Source: Trissonchulus latispiculum (taxonomy: Eukaryota > Nematoda > Enoplea > Enoplida > Ironidae). Taken from it: a DNA stretch of 64,000 nucleotides. The position numbers and the translations under genes were made by a program. The stretch covers positions 1 through 64,000 of the forward strand of contig JASAND010012559.1 in NCBI GenBank assembly GCA_030248195.1, given 5' to 3'. The notes under the pieces are model-generated. The model searched no databases, had not been told where the DNA came from, and saw only the letters and a list, made by a program, of their open reading frames with translations. Within the stretch, counting starts at the first letter, position 1. Every line of letters starts with the position of its first letter. Positions 21,885-34,400 of this stretch are shown here, one piece after another.

Positions 21885-24800
21885 CTAAAATTAAAGAACT
21901 GGTGACAATGCGAGCATGATCGAGTAGAATTTTTACGTACAAACTGGACACTATACGTATAAGAGCGTGAGAGCTGACAGGCTCTCTATTATTAGCTGCT
22001 GCAGGTACATAATCTTAACCCCCTCGCCTCTCACCCCCTCGAATGTGAACCTTCACCTTCACTTCAATAAACCTGTTACAGTAAATACCCTTGCATTCTA
22101 AAGTTCAATGCAGACACAAATTAGATGGAAACAAGCGTTGTTTTATCTAGCTTCAACCCACAAAGAGACTACTTGTAAGCGTAGCGTACAGAAACATGTA
22201 CTGCACGGGCGGATCCAGGGGAGGCAGCGGTCTCTTTCGTCACAGTCCGAAGATAGGATAAATTAAGGAGGAAAATAAAAAACTACAAAAACCACAAAAG
22301 CGAGCCGTCGGCGCGAATTTTCTTCTCTTTAGCAGCATATTTATAGTATCCATAACGAAAAAGCTTGAAATACATCCAAATGTTCGCTGAAAGTTTCCAT
22401 ATTTCCATATTTGTCAAAAATCCAATTTGTTAAAAAATTTTGTTCCTCTTCAAAATGCAAAGAATTAAAGATTTGAAAACCGATTTCATTGCAAAAACAA
22501 AAAATTTTTCCAACCTCCGGCAGTTGTATTCCCCCAGACCCATCAATGAAAAAATTGTTCGCGTGAGAGCCCCACCCTCATCATGAAATCCTGCATCCGC
22601 CAGTGGTGTATAGTCAGACCCGGGATAAAAAACACGACAAATAAGGGTAAAAAACGGGGCCACCCTGGAAGCCGAATAGGCCCGGCGAGTCCAACTAATG
22701 TGTGATAATATAGAGCCACCCTAGATGACCACAAACTATAAGTATGAGACCCCTGGGCCAAATAGGATGTTTTCAGTGTTTTTTCAAAGTTGACCTCCCA
22801 AAACCACCGCCAAAAGCTAAGGGTCATATCGGAATTTGCAAACTTCTCTTGCTAGCGTGGAGAGGCTCCTGGATCCAATACTTTGCATGTGGGTTTGTAT
22901 TGGCCCCAAGTATTAACACACAAGACACCATTCCCCTGCTGCATTTGGGCTCCACCAGCTGACCATTTTTTTACCCCCAAAAATTCGCCCCTTTTCGGGT
23001 AAAAAATGGTCAGAACCCAGCAAAAATGTTTTTCTGAAGCAGTATGGGGGTTTTAATGCACGATTAAAACGCTAATGCACTTTAATGCACTATAGAACGC
23101 TTAAAAAGCATCGATTAAGCCTAAAAACTTTTTAAATTAGTCAAAATCGACCATTTTTGAATATTTTTCAAAAATGGCTATTTTGCTTATGAAACCTGAT
23201 TGGTTGATGCTGCACAATTTTTGAACTTTTCAAATCGATAAAAATTGTTACCAATTCATTATAACTTTGGTTTTTTGGCCAAATACAGTGGCGTAGCCAG
23301 AAATAAATTTCGGGAGGGGCACATCCAAAATTTTTTAATATCTACAATAATTTTCAAAATCGCTATTCGCTCGTTTCAGGCTTTTTTCGCATCACTTATA
23401 TATCCTACGTGCCAGCTAAACATACTGAAATTCTCAGAGGTACATGTTGTTGTATAAACGTAGCAGCTCAGCTGCGCGGGGGTCTGCCCCCCAGAAGCTG
23501 GAAAATTTTTTGTAAATTGCAGCAAAAGTCATGAAAACGTTTAGAAAGATTAATTACCAATTCGTATAAATAAGGATTGTGGTATTTTAAATTCCTATAT
23601 AAATTCGCTTACTGAAACGATTGTTGGACAACAATTCCTACAAACTTGTTAGATCATAAGTGCAAAATGTTCGTCCTTTAGCTAAATTAGGCGGGGATCT
23701 GGCGGCGGCAGCCCCCCAGCTAAAAGCCAGACCTTTTTAGAATACGGCAGGAGTGAAACCTATTTTTTCAGAGCAAATTTTCAGTAACTTTAGCAGTGTA
23801 TTTTGATGTGCAAATAAGTTTTCCTGAGCTAATTAATAAAATTCGCGCCAATGGCGCGAAAATTTTATAAAATTTCCTCCGACAAGGCAAATTTTCCGGG
23901 GGGCAAATTGGTTTCGGGGATGGGAATTCCCCCCTCTGGCCCTCCCCTGCCTACGCTACTGGCCAAATATACTAAATTTGATGCGCCAATATTTTATACC
24001 ACAAGCCATTTTTTTACCATTTTGTCGGGTAAAAAAATCATCGATTTTTTATTAGTCTGAGAACCTGTGGTGCTAGGAAAGATTTTAATATCTGAATCGA
24101 TAGAGGGCAGTGGTGCACTTACACGCAAAACCGCTTCCAGATTGGCCAACATTTGCGAAAGTTAGAGGCTTAAGTCGAAAACTGTTTTTTTATCCCGGGT
24201 CTGACTATACTGGGTACACATTTGTGGGGAGTCAGTAGGTACGCGTCTGTGGAGACTCAGCCGTTAACGAGAAAAGCATCTACCTGCACCTGATAATAGG
24301 CAGCTTGCCATCTGTCATACTCTTATCTACATAGCCTATCAATCTCTTATCTGTATTACGTACTCTTGATAACACCAAGAGTACATAACACATAATAATA
24401 TGACAATATTGCTATATATACTCTATGTATTTTAAGCGTGACACATCGTCCGCACGCTAACGGCTGACCACCCCGCAAATTTGCCCGTTATGCGTGCGTT
24501 CTACAGCTCGAAGCAGACACAAAATTCGCGCAAGTAATGCGTGTTGTACAGCCTTAGCACACAAGTATGTATAGAGTGAGGGACTGTACCCCCGTTTCGA
24601 CTGGGTACCGATTTGCGGAGGGGGTCACTGGGGTTCAATTTGCAGGTGGGGGCCAGCTATTAGTGTGCAGGGGATGTGTCACTCTTATAATGCACAATAA
24701 CAAAAAGTGCTCCTTCGTCGCATGTAAAATACATATGAGTCTTCGTAGGCAGGTTGTACATAAGCAAAAACTAGACTGTAAAATACATATGAGTTCCGTA

Positions 24801-25407
24801 GGGAGGTTGTAAATTAAGGAAAACAAGTTGCAACCGCTTAACATATGAGCCTGTCCTACAACAAGGCTCATATTCGCGTATGTCATAATCCGAATAATTT
24901 GCAGATATACATTTTACTTTTACATAAATACATACTGCATAAAGCTTTTCATTACAAATTATCCTTCACATAGCTTGTTGATCAGTCATTATAGTGTGCA
25001 TATGCTCAATACGGTACGCCATGAGGCGCTCTGACTCACAGCCAAGTGGGAACGCATTCTGCGTGTGTATAATGTGAAGGTGTTTCGACAATGCATTAGA
25101 GGTGTGCCATAGTGTTTCAGGAAACATCAGGTTGCATGTACAGTTCAGCTTGAGCAGTCGTAGTTCACTTCAGTCCATTTCTTCTGGGCCACAACGTCTA
25201 TTCATATTTCCGTAAAGTGGATGAAGCTGAGGTTCTTTAATGAGGCTTTAATGTGGAATGCACTGTGACGCCAATATGAGCCTCGTTGTAGGACAGGCTC
25301 ATATGTTAAGCGGTTGCAACTTGTTTTCCTTAATTTACAACCTGCCTACGAAGACTCATATGTATTTTACATGCGACGAAGGAGCAGTTTTTGTTCTTGT
25401 TTTCTGT

Positions 25408-25444
<37 letters not shown>

Positions 25445-28400
25445 CTCCTGAAGGTATCATAGGGGTCGCGGTAGCGACCCCTATAATATGAGTGCTTAAG
25501 GTCAAATGACAGTGTAAAACAAGGCTGCGCAGAAGCTGCGCAGATTCCTTCGCAGATTATGCGCAGATTATGTGCGCAAAAAATTGTACGTGTCGAGTTT
25601 AGTATGTGTGCGAAGTTTCATCCCCGTACCACTTTCCGTTAAAAAGTTGTCCCAAAAGTCGCTTACGAGAGTGATGTTTTTTTCCGGTTTCTCTGATTTG
25701 ATGTCTCATAAGGGGGTTTTGTAGGCGTAATAACTAGAGATAGAAAAATTTTTGCCTATGAAAACCATATATATTCTTGGAGTACGCAACAAAAATAAGC
25801 CGATAGGCTAGTTTTTATGCTTCCCGGGGTAGAAAAAATTTTTGGCTGGGGTCCAAAGTCGGTCAAAACGCTAAAATGACCCAAAAGTATGCTTAACATT
25901 AGCCGTAATAAGTCAGATTGCGCTATATATGGGGCTAAATTAATTATTTGGCGTAATACTAGACATGTTGGGGTTGTAAAATCTTGAATTCGTTTTCCGA
26001 TAAGTTGCACCATTTTTGGGTACTGGCCCGCCAAAGTTGGTGAATTTTGGGTCCGACTTTGAACTTAGTTTTTCGCTTATTTTTCAAGATAGACTTCTCA
26101 AATCTTGCATATAAAGGTTTTCGAGGGCGGAGAATCCATTCCCGCCATCAGTTTTGCTGCCCGATTCACCCAAATTGCTGGGCTGGTTCCACTTGACCGT
26201 ATGAGGGGTCAGGTCGGAAACCGATTCCTGGAGGTCCATAGTAGGCTTTACTTGGCCTCTCAAAACTTTGTCTATAGGGGTTTTCTGGTGCGCCCAGCTC
26301 ATTCCCGGTGTCCGTTTTGCCGTCTGACCTACCCATCTTGCTGGACTGGTTCCACTTGACCGTCTGAGGGGTCAGGTCGGAAACCGATTCCAGGAGGTCC
26401 ATAGTAGGCTTTACTTGGCCTCTCAAAACTTTGTCTATAGGGGTTTTCTGGTGCGCCCAGCTCATTCCCGGTGTCCGTTTTGCCGTCTGACCTACCCATC
26501 TTGCTGGGCTGGTTCCATTTTGCCGTCTGCAGGGTCCGGTCAGTACCGACTTCCGGGAACATCATACAGGACTGTACTTAGCCTTTCAAAACTGTGTCCA
26601 TAGGGGTTTTCAGGTGCGCCCAGCTCATTCCCGGTGTCCGTTTTGCCGTCCGAGTTCCGACCCACCCATTTTGCTGAGCTGGTTCCACTTTGCCGTTTGA
26701 AGGGTCAAACGGGTAGGGGGGTCAAGTGGTCAAAAATAAAATTTTTCAAAAGTGGTCAAGTTTGGTATCAAATGACAGCCCTAAGTGAGCTGAGCCACTT
26801 TCGTCGTAGAAGCGCATGCTCATAGTGGCTGTAAAGTGGTGTAGTGGGGTGGAGTTGGCACTTAGGCGATTTTGGGTCAAAAATAAAATTTTTCAAAAGT
26901 GGTCAAATTTGGTGCCAAATGAAAGCCCCGATTGAGCTGAGCAACTTTTCTCATAAAAGTGCATGCTCAAAGTGGCTGTAGAGCAGGGTTGGGCGATTTC
27001 ACCGAGACCGATTTCACCGAGACCGAGACCGAGAACGAGACCGAGACCAGGGTACCGAGACCGAGACTGGTCAAGTTTCGGCTTTTGGGCGAGACCGAGA
27101 CCGAGACCGAGACTAGCAATTCCAAGCTTAAGTTGGATTTCTTCCAATTTTTGAGGCTTAGGAACAGCATTAGGGGCTTTAACCCATAAACATACGGTTT
27201 CCGCACCTCGTCAGTTAAGTTTCGTTACATTAATTTAAAATTTTCGCTGAAATTTGATGTTTTCAAAAAATTTTTAGTCTCGGTCCGAGACCGAGACTTT
27301 TGGGTGAGCGAGACCGAGACCGAGACCGAGACCGAGACTGGCCAAGTCTAGGCTTTTGGGGAGACCGAGACTCCCAACCCTGCTGTAGAGTGCTGTGTGG
27401 GGTAGGGGTTGGGACTTAGGCGATTTTGGGTCAAAAATAAAATTTTTCAAAAGTGGTCAAATTTGGTAACAAATGAAAGCCCCGATTGAGCTGAGCAACT
27501 TTTCTCATAAAAGTGCATGCTCAAAGTGGCTGTAGAGTGCTGTGGTGGGGTGGGGTGGGAACTTTGGCGATTTTCGGTCAAAAATGAAATTTTCAAAAGT
27601 GGTCAAATTTGGTACCAAATGAAAGCCCTGAGCGAGCTGAGCAACTTTTGTCATAAAAGTGCATGCTCAAAGTGGCTGTAGAGTGCTGTGGTGGGGTGGG
27701 GTGGGGACTTTGGCGATTTTCGGTCAAAAATGAAATTTTTCGAAAGTGGTTAAATTTGGTATCAAATGACAGCCCTAAGTGAGCTGAGCAACTTTCGTCA
27801 TAGACGCGCATGCTCATAGTGGCTGTAGAGTGGTGTAGTGGGGTGGGGTTGGGACTTTGGCGATTTTCGGTTAAAAATAAAATTTTCAAAAGTGGTCAAA
27901 CTTGGTACCAAATGAAAGCCCCGATTGAGCTGAGCAACTTTTCTCATAAAAGTGCATGCTCAAAGTGGCTGTATATAGAGTGCTGTGCTGGGGTAGGGGT
28001 GGGGGCTTAAGCGATTTTGGGTCAAAAATGAAATTTTTCAAAAGTGGTTAAATATGGTATCAAATGACAGCCCCAAGTGAGCTGAGCAACATTTCTTATA
28101 GAACCGCCTACCTAAAGTGTCTGTTGAAAGCTGTGGTGGTGGGGGAAGAGACTTAGCCAGTAGTATATATCCCCACCACCCCCCCTAACTTTTCCTATTG
28201 ATTGTCTGCCAATATATTACATTACCATGCTTTGCACATAATGTGTTAAAAATATGTCTTCGGCTTATAGCGAGACCATTTTTGATCAATAGCCCTAGCT
28301 AATCCCCAGCAGCAGATGACGCAATCATTCTAATGATTGCTTACATCACGTGATATAGAAACCAATAATGTACCCTAGCTAATCTTTACTAGCTAACTAT

Positions 28401-31400
28401 TACGTCACAATTCTTGGAATTTCATAAGCTGTTTATAAATAACCCTACGTTTAGCTTAGTATCACGCAGCCCGCAGGCGCAATCAGCTGCGCTGATTGCG
28501 CAAGCGGGCAGCGATTACGTAATCACCCCTCCCCGCCGCGCCGCCCGAATATTTTAATGTTTTGTTTGTCATTAAATCAAATTAAATCTTAATATTATTG
28601 CTGCTTTCGCTTCTTTCTTTAAATACTGTTAAACCTTTTCTTTTCCTTCTTTAATGATTACTTGTTTCTTTACTTTTCAATTTGAAACTACCACTTTCAT
28701 ATCAACAAAACAAATATAATCTATTAAGCAGTTTAAAAGTCGGTTGTTGTCAATTTCTGTGTCTTCTAACACAAACTATTTTTACGCCATTTGCAAAAAT
28801 CCATAAAAGCCCCAGTTTAGGCTTTTACGCAAGTAAGCCTTTTCTTAAGTTAATTAATAACTCCTCTGTTTATGCTTTTTTGCCAGCAATTGTCAGCATT
28901 TCAATTTGACTCCAAAGCTTAAAAGCAGTTGCAAAATCTATGTTTTTGTGCGCTTTACTCATTTTCAAAAAAGGGCCTTTGCGCAAGCCGCTCGGTAGAA
29001 GTTTTATTCCCGTTTCTTTTGTTACTTAGAGTTCATAACTAGTTATGAAATAACAACTTTCCCATATATGAATATTATGCGTTAACAAAATACATTTCTC
29101 ACTTTTGTTTTAAAATTTTATCTTCTCTTTGACAAATTGGCATTTTCTTTATTTTTTGTTCTAGATGGAACATAAATGCAAATTGTGTAATACACGATTT
29201 ATTGATTCTGAGCATTTACGAATTCATTTACTGCAACTACACCAAGTCTGTTGCCGAATTTGTGGCAAAGTGTTTACAAGACGAGGAAATTTGAACAATC
29301 ATGTAAGATTACGACATTCTTCAAACGATTCAGCGATTTCATCTGAGAAGGATGATAGTAATAGCGGTAACATTATAGCCGATCCAGTTCAAGTCGGCGA
29401 AGGAGTTTCCCCAAGACCCATATGCAACCCACTTCCTCATCTCGTGGAAGAGAGACATTTCAGTCTTTCCAAACTGACAGAGCGCGGAATTAATAAATTT
29501 CACTCGAGTGAATCTATTTTCAGTGTTCGGTTCAAAGAAATGGACAACTTATCTCTCGATGAAGCGTTTTCTTTATTGCATGAAATCCTAACGAATGTTA
29601 TCGAAATTGTTACGTCTGGCGTTGACCGACATGACAAGATTCGTGTGGTATTAGAATCACCAGTATTGGACTACCCCATTGTCCTACCAGTATTAGGTGT
29701 CGATGAATTAACTGCCGAGTATGTGCTTAATCACATAATGCATATTTTACAGTCATACCAAACATTCCGTTTCGATTCTGCTGTATTGTTGAGATTGACT
29801 CACCTGAAACTTCCCGAGCCAGGAAAAGGTTTTGGGAAAGGGCGTCGAGATCTGGGAAATATCAGAACCCGGAAAATTATTGAACTTCCTCAATGGCTTC
29901 GCCGCAAACGTTGCATTTTGCAAGTAACTAGCAACCATAACTGCTTACTACATGCCCTCGTGGTTGCAAAGTCCATCGCTGATCATAACGTTTTAAAGCA
30001 GAAGGGAACCGTAAAACTGAAACTGGGAAAACGCTCGAGAGACCGAACAATTAAGCAGATTACTCGAATGGATAAACGGTCAGATACGCGCGAACAATAT
30101 GTTCAACATCTGTTAAAGTTATGCAATTTTCGAAATGGTCAATCGTATTCTATTCAAGATCTCCACATTCTCCAAGCGAATTTGTGTGATTATCAGATTA
30201 ATGTTTGGTCCGCAGACGATTTTGGGGAAAATGTTTTCAGTGGCCCTTATAAAGAAAAGCAAATTAATTTACTTATGTATAACGGACATTTCGACGTTAT
30301 AACAAGAATGGCACCTTTTCTGAATACGAAACATTTTTGCCAGAGATGTAAGTCTGGATTTGATACCCCGAAGGTTGTTCACCGTTGCCCATCTGCCTGT
30401 GTTTTATGCCACTACTTACATTGTCCGAACAAACTGGAGGTTGGAGACACAGAACCAATTTACTGTAAAGATTGTAACCGATTCTGGTTGACTCAACACT
30501 GTTATGACAACCATACCCAAAGTATATGTGCAAATATGAAGAGATGCACTAGTTGTTCAACAATTGTTCGTCACAGCAAATTAAATGACCACCATTGCGG
30601 CGAGATATACTGTAGCACCTGCCGAGAATGGAATACTTCTGATCACATGTGCTATATGCAACCGTTAAACCGCGACGACCCGCCAAATACCAACACTGAT
30701 ATTTTTGAAAAAGGGGAAGATATTTCTTTCTTACCTGGAAATCAAACCGTTGACGACAATGCAGAAGTGTGGAAGCAACGAGTTGAAGCTGAGGATCGCG
30801 CGCTTGCAGATGACCTGTTACCAAGTGAATTGGATAAAAAACGGCGGAGTCATTCATACACCCAGCGTTATTTTGTTTTTGATTTTGAATCTATGATTTT
30901 ATCTGACGGAAGACATAAACCAAATTTATGTGTGGTTCAAACATTGGAAGAGCCGCCTGAGCAATGGGTATTTGAAGGCGAGGACGCCGCTAACAAATTT
31001 TGCCAATGGTTATTCAATTCCAAAGAGACGCGGAATTCAACTTTTATTGCCCACAATTTTGGGGGCTATGATGGTTATTTCATTTTGGAATATTTATGTG
31101 AAAACGCCGTTAAACCTGACATTATATACAGAGGAGGTAAAATTTTAACCTTACGTGTTGCTGGTCCAAAGATAAGATTTATTGATTCATACAATTTTCT
31201 CCCGATGCCCCTTTCTAAGCTACCAAAAACGTTCGGACTTTCCGAGCTTGAAAAGGGTTATTTTCCTTATCTATTCAATGTGCCTGAAAACCAGAACTAC
31301 GTCGGCGAATTTCCTGATTTGGTTTATTTTGATATAGCTTCCAGAAAACTTCCCGAACACGATAGCATTAAACGCTGGCACCAAACCCAAATTATGGAAT

Positions 31401-34400
31401 TCGAAAACAGTCCTAACAAGAAGTATGACATGCAAAAAGAATTGCTTCGCTACTGTATCAGTGACGTTACAATATTACGATCTGCTTGTGCTGCATTCAA
31501 ACAATTTTTCATGGACTCTACCGATGGCGTTGATCCTTTTGAGTCATCAATAACAATAGCTTCGGCATGCAACCTTGTGTTTCGCCGAAACTTTTTGCAA
31601 ACAATGTCAATTGCCGTTATCCCACCTAATGGGTATTTCTCTCACAAACAATTTAGTCGCATTGCTATTGCTTGGCTACGTTGGACATCCAATCAAACTG
31701 GTGATCGAATTCAACATGCTCTATGTGGTGGAGAAGCAAAGTTTGGAAATTACTATGTTGATGGGTTCTGCCCAAAGTCAGTGGTTTCCGGAAAAGCAAC
31801 CGTGTATGAGTTCTATGGATGCTTCTTTCACGGCCATTTTTGTTTGTTTAATAAAAAGTCAAACCTTGACAATGCTGTAAGGGAATTGCTGAAGCAACGT
31901 AATCAAAACACCCTCGAACGCCGCAAGTATCTGAAGTCACAAAACCTGGATCTAATCGAGATTTGGGAATGCGAATTTTCAAAAATGGTGGAGACTGATA
32001 AACAGTTGCAGGACTTTATGAAAACTCAGACAGACATCCCTGAACCTTTGCAACCAAGACATGCATTTTTTGGAGGAAGAACAAACGCAGCTCAACTTTA
32101 CTATAAAGTGAAAAGCGCCGAAGAAGTAATTAATTATTTTGACATTACATCACTGTATCCATGGGTAAATGCAAATTGTAGTTACCCGATTGGGCACCCA
32201 GAAATCATTAACCGGGATTTCTCTGATGTGGCGACGTATTTCGGCCTCATAAAATGCACTGTGCTTCCTCCAAAGGGTTTGTACTTTCCAGTACTACCAT
32301 GCAAAATCAATGGAAAGCTTATTTTTGCTCTTTGCTTTACTTGTGCCCAAGAGTTCAATCAGAAGGGATGCACGCATAGTAAAGAAGAAAGAGCAATTAC
32401 TGGGACCTGGTGCACACCAGAGTTGCAAAAAGCACAAGAACAAGGTTATTCAATACTGAAGTTGGACGAAGTTTGGCACTGGGAAAATCACTCGACAGAT
32501 CTTTTCAAAGACTATATACGTTCCTTCCTGAAGCTGAAACAAGAGTCAAGCGGATGGCCCCTGAATTGCGTGTCAGAAAAACAAAAGGAGGATTACTTAG
32601 CAGATTACGAAAACGTTGAGGGAGTTAAATTGGAAAGGTCAAAAATTAGTAATAATCCCGGCAAGAGAGCTGTTGCTAAGCTAATGCTGAACTCATTTTG
32701 GGGTTACTTTGGAAAACGGCCTGACGTTATTCATACTCAATATATTTCCAACTACTCGGATTACATGGCCACAATAACCAACCCATCCTATGCTATTAAA
32801 GATCTTAATTTCACATTCAACGATTCAATGGTGGTGATTAATTACAAGATTCATAATGACTTTGCCTTGGCTGACAATAAGGCTAACGTGGTGATAGCAG
32901 CTTTCACTACTTGTTACGCCAGACTAAAGCTTTACAGTTATCTGGAACAACTTGGCAAGAAGATTCTGTACTTTGATACTGACTCCATCATTTATGTGTC
33001 AAATATAACCGACTCGGAGAATGAGCCAAAGCTTGGAGATTATCTTGGCGACATGAAGGACGAAATAGCTTCCGAATATGGAGCAAAAGCTAGATGCGTC
33101 GAATTCTGGAGTTTGGGCCCCAAAAACTATGGATACACTGTTGAAGTGGAAAGCGGTAAAACAGTGTCGCAGTGGAAAGTGAAGGGAATTCCACTCTCTG
33201 TCAGAAACTCAAAAGTGGTTAATCCGTCATCTATGAAACGCCTGCTGCGTGTACCAGGTGTGCTCGAAACGAAAGAGGAACGCATTGTAAAGGACAAGCG
33301 AAATACAACGATTACATCGAAAGCCATTTCGAAACGTTATCAAATGGTATATGACAAACGAGTTTTATTGAGTGATTTATCCACGTTGCCGTATGGTTAC
33401 TAGACAATTCATCAGCCTTCCTTCTATGGTGAAAGTTTTACTATAGTGAAGCTTTTGAAGTTAATTTGGAGTTATTAGTACATAGTTTGCCTTCTATCAC
33501 TTTCTTTGCTGTTTTGCTATTGTGTTTTGCGTATTGAGGTGTCCTATTCTGTGTTGAATATGCTGTTAGTGCAGCATTTCGACCTTTCCTACGTATCTTA
33601 TAGACGCATTACAGATAATTTGACCCAACGTTATATTTGATTTAACAAATTTAATATGCTACGACAAACTGTTTTCCCAGTAGTCTTTGATTGGTTAATG
33701 CAAAGGATGCCATTATAGTTGTTAGTTGTGATTTGTGCTTCTGCTTTCAATAAATTAGCGTTTGTTCACAAACCATATCGGTAATATCTCGACCATTCTG
33801 TAACAAAGTTTGTTAATTATTATATCGTCAGAAATAGTGCGTTCATAACTTTCAATCCTCTGAAATTAATAAAAACAATGCTAGAGCAGTACATCCACTT
33901 AACAGTATGAAATATCTTATTTACCTGAGTGTTTCTATCATAATTTTAATTACCGGGTCCTGCCTCTTCACTGCAATACTTTCAGGTGTAATTAAACTGC
34001 CAACGGTAAACAGTAATTTGCAATACCGAAATACAACTAATCAACAAGACGGTACTTTTTATCCCATAACTGTGGAGCTGCTTCCAAATGGGTTCGTTGG
34101 TGTTAGGCAAAACGAGTTACGGCGGGTATATCCTTTAAAACAGTTTCAGAGGATTCAAAACTTCCTTTGGATGTGTTTTAATAGAAGACAGTGTCCAGTT
34201 CAAGAAACCGATGATTTGCTGTGTCCCCTCATAGCACAATATCATGACGTCCAACTTTGTCTTGTATCAGAACGCGAAATAATGTTCGCTCGTATCGGGC
34301 CGATTCACATTACTCGTGCTGATCTGCTAAAACTCTATGAAGTTTAGCTAACGCTAAACGATTCTCTTACTTCTGTGTGTTTGCCATTGGCTTGATGATT

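Noticed and set aside
26084..26603. Overlapping frames with [22 protein letters not shown] repeats
   Set aside because: They repeat with the 163-bp tandem unit and have no start context, domain or splice support.
26893..28010. Frames with repeated [15 protein letters not shown] or [15 protein letters not shown] segments
   Set aside because: Products of the CCGAGA array and of the 147-bp satellite, not genes.
26060..28150. Possible CRISPR array
   Set aside because: The repeats are contiguous 147- and 163-bp tandem units without spacers, in a eukaryotic intron.
28682..28909. 75-codon frame between left terminal repeat and pPolB
   Set aside because: AT-rich leader with no recognisable domain; the frame is expected by chance.
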